Origin: an uncultured Eubacteriales bacterium
GTDB taxonomy: Bacteria > Bacillota > Clostridia > Oscillospirales > Oscillospiraceae
Assembly (NCBI GenBank): GCA_900544705.1
Contig: UQWH01000053.1
Span: forward strand, 1 to 13,590
Direction: 5' to 3'
Length of the DNA stretch: 13,590 bases
Made by a program: the position numbers and the translations under genes. Below, one piece after another: positions 1 to 8,182 of the stretch; position 1 is the stretch's first letter; the number at the start of each line of letters is the position of its first letter. A model generated the notes under the pieces. The model worked only from the letters and a program-made list of their open reading frames with translations, was not told the origin of the DNA and did not search any database.

Positions 1-3
1 TTT

Positions 4-414
4 TCAGGTTTTGCGTGTGAACTTCTCGCCGCACTTGGGGCAGCGGATGCAGATCTTGCCGCGCCCGCGCGGGACACGCACCGTCTGCTTACAGTTCGGG
101 CAGCGGAAATAGCGGTTATTGCGGTCCTTCAGGCGCATCCAGAGTTGTGTGAACCGGCGGTTTTCCCGCTGGCGCTTGTAAATATTGCGCGAAAACATCC
201 GGAAAAAGCTGTAGATCAGCAGGCCGTAGACGATCACGGACAGGATGGGTGCGACAATGCCGCTGTACACCGTGGACTCCCGCAGGAACACCGTCAGGAC
301 GCTGTTGGTCAAGCTCACCAGCACCGCAGCCACGAGGATCGCCATATTCAGTTGATCCGAGCCGTAGCGCCCGTACATGAACCGCCGTAGCGCCGCTCCG
401 ATTCTTCGAAACAT
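4..414 (-). CDS. Small membrane protein with C-terminal zinc ribbon, unknown function
   Basis: A 136-residue protein if it starts at the ATG at 414. A GTG three codons upstream (423) is also open, but only the ATG has a Shine-Dalgarno (AGGTG, 421-425) at good spacing. The basic N-terminus (about residues 1-20) is followed by two hydrophobic segments (about 23-44 and 51-73), then a basic stretch and a four-cysteine zinc ribbon: CPNC at 105-108 and CPKC at 125-128. This layout predicts an integral membrane protein with a cytoplasmic metal-binding knuckle. I do not recognise a named family. Zinc ribbons of this kind bind zinc structurally and often mediate protein or nucleic acid contacts, so no reaction can be assigned. 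It lies downstream of the metallophosphoesterase on the same strand but has its own promoter in the 63-nt gap. The stop codon is only 3 nt from the window edge. Confidence 0.8.
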   Translation of the reverse strand: MFRRIGAALRRFMYGRYGSDQLNMAILVAAVLVSLTNSVLTVFLRESTVYSGIVAPILSVIVYGLLIYSFFRMFSRNIYKRQRENRRFTQLWMRLKDRNNRYFRCPNCKQTVRVPRGRGKICIRCPKCGEKFTRKT

Positions 415-432
415 ATCAATCACCTACGACCC

Positions 433-460
433 ATTATAGTCTGCGCCTTTTTATTTACAA
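433..460 (-). promoter_or_regulatory. Sigma-A-type promoter of the zinc-ribbon gene
   Basis: Read on the minus strand, a -35 TTGTAA (455-460) and a perfect -10 TATAAT (433-438) are separated by 16 nt. The predicted start near 426 leaves a leader of only about 12 nt, with the Shine-Dalgarno almost at the 5' end. It suggests the small gene can be expressed independently of the metallophosphoesterase upstream. Confidence 0.6.
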
Positions 461-477
461 GTCTTAGCGGAAAGAAT

Positions 478-1323
478 TCACGATTTGTTTACGTTTTTTC
501 CGCTTCTGAGGATCATAATGGGGACATGAGGACGGTTGAAGAGGCGAAAATGCACGTTGGTGTAGCCCAGCCCCCGGCTGACGAATAGGGTCGTACCGTC
601 CTGCCGGTACACGCCCGCGTCATATTCCGGGAACAGCTCCCGCCGCGTGCCGAACACGCCGCCCACAAAGGGTAGCCGCACCACCCCGCCGTGGCAGTGA
701 CCGGACAGGACCAGCTGCACGCCAAGCTGACTCCACATGGCAAGCTCGTCATTGCGGTGCGAGAGCATGAGGATGAAGTCATTTCCCTGCGCGCTCCGCA
801 GCTCGCGCACCAGCGCCGCCGGGGTTTTCATGTCATAGGGACCGCAGGGGTCGTGCACCCCAGCGACGACCATCTCCGCGCCGCCGCGGAAGAGTACACG
901 CTCTTCGTTTTCCAGCACCGTCACGCCCCACGCGCGCATTTTTTGCAGGATCTCCCGCAGGTTTTTCACCTGCCATTCGTGATTTCCCGTGACATAATAC
1001 ACCGGCGCGATGTCCGTCAGGCCGGTCAGAAGCGGCTCCAGCATGGTCAGGTCGGTCTTTTCGTCAAAGAGATCGCCGCAGATGCAGATCATATCCGGCC
1101 GGGCTTTTTGCAGTGTGCGCAGCAGGCGGACATTGTTTTTTCCGAAGCTGCGGCCGTGCAGGTCGGACAGCTCCGCCACGCGCAGGCCGTCAAACTGCGG
1201 CGGCAGCGATTCAAAAAACAGCTCCACCGGCTCGACCTGGAGCGTGAAGTTCTGCCAGTAGACAAACCCCGCCGCCAGCGCAAAAAGCGCCAGCAGCGCG
1301 AGCAGGCGGCGAATCTTTTTCAA
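478..1323 (-). CDS. Membrane-anchored metallophosphoesterase (YkuE/YaeI-like)
   Basis: A 281-residue calcineurin-like phosphoesterase. An N-terminal hydrophobic helix (about residues 7-23, after MKKIRR) acts as a membrane anchor or uncleaved signal, placing the catalytic domain outside the membrane. The di-metal motifs are all present in order: D54-x-H56, GD at 83-84, GNHE at 113-116, H189, and GHCH at 208-211. Family members such as B. subtilis YkuE and E. coli YaeI (UDP-2,3-diacylglucosamine pyrophosphatase-like) hydrolyse phosphoester or pyrophosphate bonds of lipid or nucleotide substrates; the substrate here cannot be read from sequence. The start is a TTG at 1321-1323, chosen because it follows a perfect Shine-Dalgarno at 7-nt spacing and gives a normal signal-anchor N-terminus. 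It is divergent from recJ. Functional assignment to the superfamily is secure, substrate is not. Confidence 0.92.
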   Translation of the reverse strand: MKKIRRLLALLALFALAAGFVYWQNFTLQVEPVELFFESLPPQFDGLRVAELSDLHGRSFGKNNVRLLRTLQKARPDMICICGDLFDEKTDLTMLEPLLTGLTDIAPVYYVTGNHEWQVKNLREILQKMRAWGVTVLENEERVLFRGGAEMVVAGVHDPCGPYDMKTPAALVRELRSAQGNDFILMLSHRNDELAMWSQLGVQLVLSGHCHGGVVRLPFVGGVFGTRRELFPEYDAGVYRQDGTTLFVSRGLGYTNVHFRLFNRPHVPIMILRSGKNVNKS

Positions 1324-1330
1324 TGGCGCA

Positions 1331-1337
1331 CCTCCTT
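1331..1337 (-). promoter_or_regulatory. Strong ribosome binding site fixing a TTG start
   Basis: On the minus strand the sequence AAGGAGG lies 7 nt before TTG at 1323. This decides the start of the metallophosphoesterase, since no ATG is available at a suitable distance. Confidence 0.75.
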
Positions 1338-1407
1338 ACTTTCCTCTATTTTCCCCGTTTTTGGAGAAACTTTGCGTCGAGCCGCCGCATATTTTCCCTC
1401 TCTGTGG

Positions 1408-1436
1408 TTGTGCTCCGTATAAAAAAATGCTATAAT
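1408..1436 (+). promoter_or_regulatory. Promoter of the recJ-rel-dtd operon
   Basis: A -35 TTGTGC (1408-1413), a 17-nt spacer and a perfect -10 TATAAT (1431-1436) preceded by an extended -10 TGC (1428-1430). Predicted transcription start is near 1443, giving a leader of about 24 nt before the recJ GTG. It sits in the divergent gap between recJ and the metallophosphoesterase and is the only clear promoter I see for the following seven genes. Confidence 0.75.
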
Positions 1437-1466
1437 AGAAAGAAAAAATCAGGATGTGTATTTGGA

Positions 1467-3497
1467 GTGAAGTACGGAATCTGGAACATTGCAAGGCCGC
1501 AGGAATCGGAAATACAGGGCTTGGAGCAGGCGGGCTTTTCCCCGCTGACGGCCCGCGTGCTGTGCGGCCGGGGGTGCGTTTCCCCGGAAGACGCAAAAAA
1601 GCAGCTTGACGCGTCGGCGCCGCTGTGCGATCCGCTGGCCATGAAGGAACTCGGCGCGGCTGCCGCGCTGCTGCAAAAGGCTGTCGCGGACGGCACAAAA
1701 ATCGCCGTATTCGGCGACTACGACGTCGACGGCATCACCGCCACCTGCCTGCTGGTCGAGTGCCTGCGCTCGCTGGGCGCGGACTGCACGGCCCATATCC
1801 CCGGCCGTCTGGAGGAGGGCTACGGCCTGAACAAGACCGCCATCCGGCAGCTCGCCGCCGAGGGCGTGCGGCTGATCGTCACCGTCGACTGCGGCATCAC
1901 CGCGCTGGACGAGGCCGAATACTGCAAGCAGCTCGGCGTGACGCTCATCGTCACCGACCACCACGAATGTAAGGAGCGCCTGCCCGATTGCGCTGCGGTC
2001 GTCGACCCCCACCGGCCCGACCGCACCTACCCGCACACCGACCTTTCCGGCGTGGGCGTGGCCTTCAAGCTGGCCTCCGTCCTGCTGGGCAGTCAGGAGG
2101 AAGCCGCGCGCCGCTGGTGCGACCTCTACTGCCTCGGCACCATCGCGGACGTCATGCCCCTGCGCGGGGAAAACCGCCGTCTGGTGGTCATGGGTCTTGC
2201 GGCGATGCAGCACCCGGCGCGTCTGGGTATGCGCACGCTGATCGAGGCCTGCGGCTGCGGCACGCAGGCCGTCACCGCCAGCACGATTGGCTATGTGCTC
2301 GCGCCGCGCATCAACGCCGCCGGGCGCATGGAGCACGCGGAGCTTGCCGTGCAGCTGTTTCTCTCGCACGACCCGGAGCAGGCCGCACAGCTTGCGCAGA
2401 CACTCTGCCGCCTCAACCGCGAACGGCAGAGCACGGAATCCGTCATCTACCGCGAGGCGCTGGCGCTATTGCAGCAGCAGGAGCCGGGCAGCGCCATCGT
2501 GCTGGCCGGAGAGGGCTGGCATCAGGGCGTGGTCGGCATCGTCGCTTCGCGTCTGAGCGAGGAATTCTGCCGCCCGACGTTTCTGATCTGTCTGGACGGC
2601 GATCACGGCAAGGCCTCCTCCCGCTCCTACGGCGGCTTTAATCTGTTTGCCGCGCTGCGGGAGCTTTCCCCGTTGCTGGAAGGCTTCGGCGGCCACGAGC
2701 TGGCCGCGGGCTTCACCATCCGGCGGGAGAACATTCCCGAATTCCGCCGCCGCATCTGTGAGCTGGCCACGGCCTACGCTGCCACCGGCGCCGCCGTCCC
2801 CACGCTGGAGATCGACTGCGAGGTGCCCGGCCGCCTGCTGACGGAGCGCAATGTGCAGGGACTGTCCCAATTGGAGCCCTGCGGCACCGGCTGTCCCAAG
2901 CCCATGCTCTGCCTGACCGAGGCCATCGTGGAGCAGACCGCCGCCGTCAGCGGCGGCAAGCACCTGCGTCTGAAGCTGCGCAGCCGCGACGGTGCGGCAT
3001 TGCAGGCCATCTATTTTTCTGTGGGCAGCCTGAAGCTGCTGCCCGGCGAGCGTGTGGACGTTGCCTTCACGCCACAGATCAACGAATTCCGCGGCGCACG
3101 CAGCGTGCAGCTCAATCTGACCGACCTGCGCCGCGTGTCGCCCTGCGAATACTATGACCGCTTCCGCCGCCATGAAGCGCTGCTTCCGTGCGAGGCAGAC
3201 GCCCTGATGCCGGAGCGCGCAGACGTTGCGGACGTCTGGAACTATCTGCGCGCAAACGCGCAGGAGGCCCCGCTGCAATTTGACCTTTCCGCCTTCTGCG
3301 CCGCCGTCGCCAGCGCCTCGCGTGAGCGTCACAGCGTCCGCAAAACCATGGCGTGTCTGGATATTCTCGCGGAGCTGCGCTTCATCGAGGTGCGGCGCAG
3401 CGACCCTGTGCTTCTCATCCGGCTTCTGCCGGTCAGCGGCAAAAACCCCTTGGAAAACAGCAGGCTCTACCGCGCGCTGCGCGGGGAAAGCCTTTGA
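1467..3497 (+). CDS. recJ: Single-stranded-DNA-specific exonuclease RecJ
   Basis: A 676-residue DHH-family 5'-3' single-strand DNA exonuclease acting in recombinational and mismatch repair in the cytoplasm. The DHH domain shows the metal-binding motifs FGDYDVDG (residues 82-89), VDCG (140-143) and TDHH (163-166). The DHHA1 part contains GEGWHQGVVG and a GGHE motif near residues 408-411, followed by an OB-like domain and a C-terminal extension common in Clostridia. The open frame extends upstream to 1323, but that part lies over the promoter and is not protein-like. The GTG at 1467 gives an N-terminus (MKYGIWNIARP) typical of RecJ, although its Shine-Dalgarno (AGGA, 1451-1454) is weak and 12 nt away. 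First gene of the operon, 15 nt ahead of rel; apt, often located between these two genes in Firmicutes, is absent. Confidence 0.95.
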   Translation: MKYGIWNIARPQESEIQGLEQAGFSPLTARVLCGRGCVSPEDAKKQLDASAPLCDPLAMKELGAAAALLQKAVADGTKIAVFGDYDVDGITATCLLVECLRSLGADCTAHIPGRLEEGYGLNKTAIRQLAAEGVRLIVTVDCGITALDEAEYCKQLGVTLIVTDHHECKERLPDCAAVVDPHRPDRTYPHTDLSGVGVAFKLASVLLGSQEEAARRWCDLYCLGTIADVMPLRGENRRLVVMGLAAMQHPARLGMRTLIEACGCGTQAVTASTIGYVLAPRINAAGRMEHAELAVQLFLSHDPEQAAQLAQTLCRLNRERQSTESVIYREALALLQQQEPGSAIVLAGEGWHQGVVGIVASRLSEEFCRPTFLICLDGDHGKASSRSYGGFNLFAALRELSPLLEGFGGHELAAGFTIRRENIPEFRRRICELATAYAATGAAVPTLEIDCEVPGRLLTERNVQGLSQLEPCGTGCPKPMLCLTEAIVEQTAAVSGGKHLRLKLRSRDGAALQAIYFSVGSLKLLPGERVDVAFTPQINEFRGARSVQLNLTDLRRVSPCEYYDRFRRHEALLPCEADALMPERADVADVWNYLRANAQEAPLQFDLSAFCAAVASASRERHSVRKTMACLDILAELRFIEVRRSDPVLLIRLLPVSGKNPLENSRLYRALRGESL

Positions 3498-3512
3498 CAT
3501 TCGGAGGTCCTT

Positions 3513-5690
3513 ATGGAAACCTTTCAGGAACATTACGACAGTCTGATGCGCACCATCGCGCGGCGGAACATGAACGTGGATATGCAGGCCATCGAGCGTG
3601 CCATCCGCTACGCCGAGAAAAAGCACGCCTCGCAGAAGCGCAAGGACGGTTCACCCTACATCATTCACCCGCTGGCCGTGGCGGAGATCGTCGCAGAGAT
3701 CGGTCTGGACACGGACGCCATTTTGGGTGCGCTGCTGCACGACTGCATTGAAGATACCGACTCCACCTATGACGACATTTCCCGTCAGTTTGGCTCCACG
3801 GTCGCCGCATTGGTCGAGGGCGTCACCAAGCTGACCCGCGTGGAGTATTCCACGCTGGAAGAGCAGCAGATGGAAAATCTGCGCAAGATGTTCATGGCCA
3901 TGAGCCGGGACATTCGCGTCATTCTCATCAAAATTGCCGACCGCCTGCACAACACGCGCACCATGCAGTATCAGTCGCCGGAAAAGCAGATTCTGAAATC
4001 CCGCGAGACCATGGACATCTACGCCCCGCTGGCGCACCGTCTTGGTATGCAGAAGATCAAATGGGAGCTGGAAGATACCAGTCTGAAATACCTCGACCCC
4101 GCCGGCTACAACGAGATCATGCAGTATCTCGATGCGCATCAGGCCGAGGCCGACGAATTCATGAAGGCCATCCAGAGCAAGATCACCACGCGCCTGTCCG
4201 CCGTCGGCATCCACGGCTCCATCTACGGCCGCATCAAGCACGTCTATTCCATTTACCGCAAGATGAAGGCGCAGGGCAAGGGCATCAACGAACTGTATGA
4301 TATGTATGCGTTCCGGGTGATCGTTGATACCATCCCGGACTGCTATAATGTGCTGGGTCACATCCACGACCTGTTCAATCTGGTGCCCGGCCGCTTCAAG
4401 GACTATATCTCCACCCCCAAGCCCAATATGTACCAGAGCCTGCACACGACCGTCATCGGCCGGCAGGGCATCCCCTTTGAGGTACAGATCCGCACATGGG
4501 AGATGCACGAGACGGCGGAATACGGCATTGCCGCGCACTGGAAGTACAAGCAGGGCGTCGAGGGCGGCGACGAAAAGCAGTTCGAGTGGGTACGCCGCCT
4601 GCTGGAAACGCAGCAGGAAACCGACGCCGAGGATTATATCCACTCGCTCAAGGTCGAGATGTTCGACGACGAGGTGTTCGTCTTTACGCCCAAGGGCAAG
4701 GTCATGTCCCTGCCCTCCGGCTCCACACCCATCGACTTCGCCTATGCCATCCACTCCGGCGTGGGCAACGCCATGGTCGGCGCGAAGGTCAATAACCGCA
4801 TCGCCTCCTACGACCAGCAGCTTGCCAACGGCGACATTGTTGAGATTCTCACCTCCAAGACCGCCAAGGGTCCCAGCCGCGACTGGCTGAATATCTGCAA
4901 GAGCAACCAGGCGCGCACGAAAATCAAGCAGTGGTTCAAGAAGGAGCGGCGCGAGGAGAACATCGTCCATGGCAAGGCCAGCTTTGAAGGCGAGCTGCGC
5001 CGTGCGGGCATCAACCCCTCCGTATTGCAGGACCCGGAGCTGCTGCCGGTGCTTCTGAAAAAGCTCTCCTTTGACTGTCTGGACGATATGTACGCCGCCA
5101 TCGGCTACGGCGGCCTGACCGCGGTCAAGGCCTTCGGGCGCATCCGTGACGAGCTGACCCGTGCCGGCCGCGAAAAGCAGCAGAAAGAGCAGCTCCGCCA
5201 GCCGGAGCAGCCCTCCGTCCGTCAGAGCCGTCACAAGGACTCCGGCGTAATCGTTGAGGACATTGACTCCTGCATGATCAAATTTTCCCGCTGCTGCACG
5301 CCGGTGCCGGGCGACGACATCATCGGCTTTATCACCAAGGGCTACGGCGTTTCCGTCCACCGCCGCGACTGCCCCAACGCCGCCGGCGCGAACGATCCCC
5401 GGCAGGCCGGGCGCTGGGTCAAGGTCTCCTGGAGCGCGGACGCGGAGAAGCCCTTCTCCACCACGCTGGAGGTCGATTCCACCGACCGTGACGGCATCTG
5501 GCTGGACATTGCCACGGCGCTCTCGTCCTCCAAGGTCAAGGTCACGGAAATTTCCGGCCGCGATATGCCCACCGGCAAGGCACGCACCATCGCGACCTTT
5601 GAAGTCAAAAACGTGCAGGAGCTGGAAGCCATCCGCGCAAAGATTCGCGCGATCTCCGGCGTTCTGGACGTCCGAAGGGGGCAGAACTGA
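3513..5690 (+). CDS. relA: Bifunctional (p)ppGpp synthetase/hydrolase Rel
   Basis: A 725-residue full-length RelA/SpoT homologue that makes and degrades the stringent-response alarmone (p)ppGpp. The N-terminal HD hydrolase domain is intact: H52, H76-D77, the E80-D81 pair of HDCIED and D143 of ADRLHN. The synthetase domain follows (about 225-345), with the RFKD motif at 294-297 (the RxKD signature of bifunctional enzymes, in contrast to the ExDD of synthetase-only RelA), YQSLH at 307-311 and EVQIR at 323-327. The regulatory part has a TGS domain (about 385-446), a helical region, a conserved Cys-Cys zinc-finger-like segment (SRCCTPVPG) and a C-terminal ACT domain (about 650-725) for ribosome and stalled-tRNA sensing. 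Start ATG has GGAGG at 3503-3507. The stop overlaps the dtd start by one base, so the two are translationally coupled. Confidence 0.96.
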   Translation: METFQEHYDSLMRTIARRNMNVDMQAIERAIRYAEKKHASQKRKDGSPYIIHPLAVAEIVAEIGLDTDAILGALLHDCIEDTDSTYDDISRQFGSTVAALVEGVTKLTRVEYSTLEEQQMENLRKMFMAMSRDIRVILIKIADRLHNTRTMQYQSPEKQILKSRETMDIYAPLAHRLGMQKIKWELEDTSLKYLDPAGYNEIMQYLDAHQAEADEFMKAIQSKITTRLSAVGIHGSIYGRIKHVYSIYRKMKAQGKGINELYDMYAFRVIVDTIPDCYNVLGHIHDLFNLVPGRFKDYISTPKPNMYQSLHTTVIGRQGIPFEVQIRTWEMHETAEYGIAAHWKYKQGVEGGDEKQFEWVRRLLETQQETDAEDYIHSLKVEMFDDEVFVFTPKGKVMSLPSGSTPIDFAYAIHSGVGNAMVGAKVNNRIASYDQQLANGDIVEILTSKTAKGPSRDWLNICKSNQARTKIKQWFKKERREENIVHGKASFEGELRRAGINPSVLQDPELLPVLLKKLSFDCLDDMYAAIGYGGLTAVKAFGRIRDELTRAGREKQQKEQLRQPEQPSVRQSRHKDSGVIVEDIDSCMIKFSRCCTPVPGDDIIGFITKGYGVSVHRRDCPNAAGANDPRQAGRWVKVSWSADAEKPFSTTLEVDSTDRDGIWLDIATALSSSKVKVTEISGRDMPTGKARTIATFEVKNVQELEAIRAKIRAISGVLDVRRGQN

Positions 5691-6139
5691 TGCGCGCCGT
5701 CGTCACAAGAGTGAAAAGCGCCAGCGTTGCCATTGACGGCAATGTCACCGGCGCGATCGGAGAGGGATTCCTCATCCTGCTGGGCATCGCGCCCGGCGAC
5801 ACCTCCGCGCACTGCAAAAAGCTCGCCGAGAAAATTCTCGGTCTGCGGGTATTCCGCGACGAAAACGACAAAATGAACCGGTCGCTTGCGGACGTGGGCG
5901 GCAGCGTGCTGGTCGTCAGCCAGTTCACGCTCTACGGCGACTGCCGCCACGGGCGGCGGCCCAGCTTCACGGGCGCGGCCGCGCCGGACATCGCCATTCC
6001 GCTGTATGAGCAGTTTTTGCAGGAGTGCCGCGACCGCGGCTTTGCGCCGCAGCACGGCGAATTCGGCGCAGATATGCTCGTCACCTCGGAAAACAACGGC
6101 CCTGTGACCCTGATCCTGGACACGGACGAGCTGATGTAA
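5690..6139 (+). CDS. dtd: D-aminoacyl-tRNA deacylase Dtd
   Basis: A 149-residue protein, the normal length for the family. It removes D-amino acids (D-Tyr and others, also Gly from tRNA-Ala) misattached to tRNA, acting as a dimer in the cytoplasm. Both family signatures are present: SQFTLYGD at 77-84 and the cross-subunit Gly-cisPro motif in NNGPVT at 135-140, which enforces chiral selection. The ATG overlaps the rel stop as TGATG, with a purine-rich Shine-Dalgarno around 5674-5681. The rel-dtd pairing is a classic Firmicutes arrangement linking stringent response and translation quality control; RqcP further right serves the same broad theme. Confidence 0.96.
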   Translation: MRAVVTRVKSASVAIDGNVTGAIGEGFLILLGIAPGDTSAHCKKLAEKILGLRVFRDENDKMNRSLADVGGSVLVVSQFTLYGDCRHGRRPSFTGAAAPDIAIPLYEQFLQECRDRGFAPQHGEFGADMLVTSENNGPVTLILDTDELM

Positions 6140-6150
6140 GGAGAGATTTT

Positions 6151-6732
6151 ATGAACATTCACCGTCTGGTGGTCGGCCCGCTGGAGACCAACTGCTATCT
6201 CGTTTCGGACGAAGCGGGCAATGCCGCCGTCATCGACCCCGGCTTCGAGCCGGAAAAGATCCTCTCTGCCGCGCGGGAGCTGGGACTGACCATCCGCGCG
6301 ATCCTGCTGACGCACGGCCACTTTGACCACGTCGGCGGCGTGCGCGCCATCGCGCAGGCGATGGCCTGCCCGGTCTGGATGCACGAAAACGACGTGGCGC
6401 TTCGCACGGCGATGACCGTCACCGCGCCGTATTACACCGACCTCTACGCCGAGGGTGACGGGGTGAACGTGGGCGCGCTGCGCTTCACCGTTCTGGAAAC
6501 CCCCGGCCACACGATGGGCTCGGTGTGCCTGCGCTGCGGGGACACGCTCTTCACGGGCGACACCCTCTTTGCCGGCGCCTGCGGCCGCACCGATCTGGGC
6601 GGCAATGCGCAGGAGATGAAAAAGAGCCTTGCGCGTCTGGCGGCCATTCCGGAAAACCTGACCGTTCTGCCCGGCCACGGCGAGGGAAGCACGCTGGACA
6701 GAGAGCGCGCCTCCAACCCCTATCTGCCATGA
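6151..6732 (+). CDS. MBL-fold metallohydrolase (glyoxalase II-like)
   Basis: A 193-residue metallo-beta-lactamase-fold hydrolase of the small YcbL/glyoxalase-II-like group. Metal ligands are seen as THGHFDH (H55, H57, D59, H60), H120 in TPGHT, D137 in FTGDTLF, and H176 in PGHG. Related proteins hydrolyse thioesters such as S-lactoylglutathione; Clostridia usually lack glutathione, so the true substrate may be another thiol ester. The open frame extends back to 6025, inside dtd, but the ATG at 6151 has an excellent Shine-Dalgarno (AAGGAGAG, 6138-6145) and gives the usual N-terminus of the family (MNIHRLVVGPLETNCY). Its stop overlaps the hemZ start (ATGA, 6729-6732). The dtd-MBL-hemZ order recurs in Clostridia. 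Confidence 0.93.
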   Translation: MNIHRLVVGPLETNCYLVSDEAGNAAVIDPGFEPEKILSAARELGLTIRAILLTHGHFDHVGGVRAIAQAMACPVWMHENDVALRTAMTVTAPYYTDLYAEGDGVNVGALRFTVLETPGHTMGSVCLRCGDTLFTGDTLFAGACGRTDLGGNAQEMKKSLARLAAIPENLTVLPGHGEGSTLDRERASNPYLP

Positions 6733-8171
6733 AGCTGCTGCTGCAGGGTCACGAGGACCGCTATGCCGTCGAGCAGCTCCAGCTCGCGCTGTTCCCGGAG
6801 GAATCCATGGAGCCGGTCGATGCGCCCTTCACGGGCGACGGCGCGGTGTCCGCGCTGCACACGGGCGCGCTGTGGCTCACCGCCACGGCAAAGATCACGC
6901 TGCACGGAAAGACCGTGCGAGCCAGCCGCCGCATGAAGCGCGCGGACGCGGATGTTCCCTCCCGCCGCCGTCTGCTGCAAAACGCCTATTACGCCGCCGC
7001 GATGCTCCTGCGCGAGCCGCCGGAATGGGGCAGCCTTTCGGGCGTGCGCCCGACGAAGCTCACGACGCGCTGCCTGCTTTCCGGCGGCACGGAAGCGGAC
7101 GCCCGGCGGCTTCTGGAGGAAAACTACCATGTCACCCCCGCGCGGAGCCGTCTGGCCGCGGAGTGCTCGCTCGCGACCGTCGAGGCCGCAGAGCGTCTGC
7201 GTCCGCAGGACGTTTCCGTGTATATCGGCATCCCCTTCTGCCCGACGCGCTGCGTTTATTGCAGCTTCGTCAGCCAGACGACCGGCCGGCAGGGTGCGCT
7301 GCTGGAGCCTTATCTTGAAGCGCTGGAGCGGGAGATCGCGCACACCGGCGCGCTGCTGCGCGCCTCCGGCAAGACTGTCCGCACGCTCTACATCGGCGGC
7401 GGCACGCCCACGACGCTCTCGACCGGGCAGCTTTGCCGCCTGATGCAGGCGATTGCCGCACATTTTGACCTCTCGTCCCTCATAGAATACACCGTGGAGG
7501 GCGGCCGTCCGGACACGCTCGACCGCGCCAAGCTGGACGCGATCTTTCAGAACGGCTGCGGGCGCGTGAGCATCAATCCCCAGACGATGAACGACGCCGT
7601 CCTGCGCCGCATCGGCCGCTGCCACACCGCGCAGCAGACCCGCACCGCCTACATGGACGCAGCCGCGGCGGGACTGAGCATCAACATGGACCTGATCGCC
7701 GGTCTGCCGCTGGACACGCCGGAGAGTTTTGCCGATTCCCTCGCGCAGGTGCTCGCCTTGGCGCCGGACAACATCACCGTCCACACGCTGGCCCTCAAAA
7801 AGGGCGCGGATCTCTATTTCTCCCGCGAGGAGCTGCCAACGGCCGAGGCCGTGCGCGCAATGCTCGACGGTGCGGAGCGCGCGCTGCGGGAGCACGGCTA
7901 CCGCCCCTACTACCTCTACCGCCAGAAATATATGTCCGGCAGTTTTGAGAACATCGGCTGGACAAAGCCGGGCTTCGCCTGCCTGTACAATATTTATATG
8001 ATGGAAGAGCTGCACAGCATCCTCTCGCTGGGCGGCGGCGGGATGACCAAGATCAACCTGCCGGACGGCCGGCTGGAGCGCTTCCACAACCCGAAATTCC
8101 CCCAGCAGTATACCGCGCGCATAGACGATGTCCTTTCGCAGAAGGACGCCGCCTTTGCTCTGCTGAAATGA
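6729..8171 (+). CDS. hemZ: Radical SAM coproporphyrinogen dehydrogenase-like protein HemZ
   Basis: A 480-residue HemZ-type radical SAM protein. An N-terminal domain of about 160 residues, with the SGVRPTK segment at 104-110 typical of HemZ, precedes the radical SAM core. The iron-sulphur cluster motif is C171-x3-C175-x2-C178 (IPFCPTRCVYCSF), followed by GGGTPT at 223-228 for SAM binding. Related HemN enzymes oxidatively decarboxylate coproporphyrinogen III anaerobically. No other haem genes are in the window, so a porphyrin role is inherited from the family name and not shown here. The start ATG overlaps the preceding stop and has no clear Shine-Dalgarno of its own, which points to translational coupling. 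In-frame codons upstream to 6525 belong to the MBL gene region. Confidence 0.9.
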   Translation: MKLLLQGHEDRYAVEQLQLALFPEESMEPVDAPFTGDGAVSALHTGALWLTATAKITLHGKTVRASRRMKRADADVPSRRRLLQNAYYAAAMLLREPPEWGSLSGVRPTKLTTRCLLSGGTEADARRLLEENYHVTPARSRLAAECSLATVEAAERLRPQDVSVYIGIPFCPTRCVYCSFVSQTTGRQGALLEPYLEALEREIAHTGALLRASGKTVRTLYIGGGTPTTLSTGQLCRLMQAIAAHFDLSSLIEYTVEGGRPDTLDRAKLDAIFQNGCGRVSINPQTMNDAVLRRIGRCHTAQQTRTAYMDAAAAGLSINMDLIAGLPLDTPESFADSLAQVLALAPDNITVHTLALKKGADLYFSREELPTAEAVRAMLDGAERALREHGYRPYYLYRQKYMSGSFENIGWTKPGFACLYNIYMMEELHSILSLGGGGMTKINLPDGRLERFHNPKFPQQYTARIDDVLSQKDAAFALLK

Positions 8172-8182
8172 AAGGACGCCTT

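Noticed and set aside
1323..1466. N-terminal extension of recJ starting at the ATG at 1323
   Set aside because: This part covers the recJ promoter and the Shine-Dalgarno of the divergent gene, and its translation is not like RecJ; the GTG at 1467 gives the usual N-terminus.
3651..5360. A 569-codon open frame antisense to rel, and similar long antisense frames over recJ (2466-3626), hemZ (6720-8087) and the amidohydrolase (7994-9523)
   Set aside because: They arise from the strong G/C third-position bias of the real genes. Their translations are rich in His, Gly, Ala, Arg and Val runs, match no family I know, and lack start signals, while the sense frames are clear conserved proteins.
8168..8182. 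Upstream ATG for the amidohydrolase overlapping the hemZ stop
   Set aside because: No Shine-Dalgarno precedes it, while AAAGGA lies 6 nt before the ATG at 8183, and the shorter protein matches the family start. Not fully excluded.
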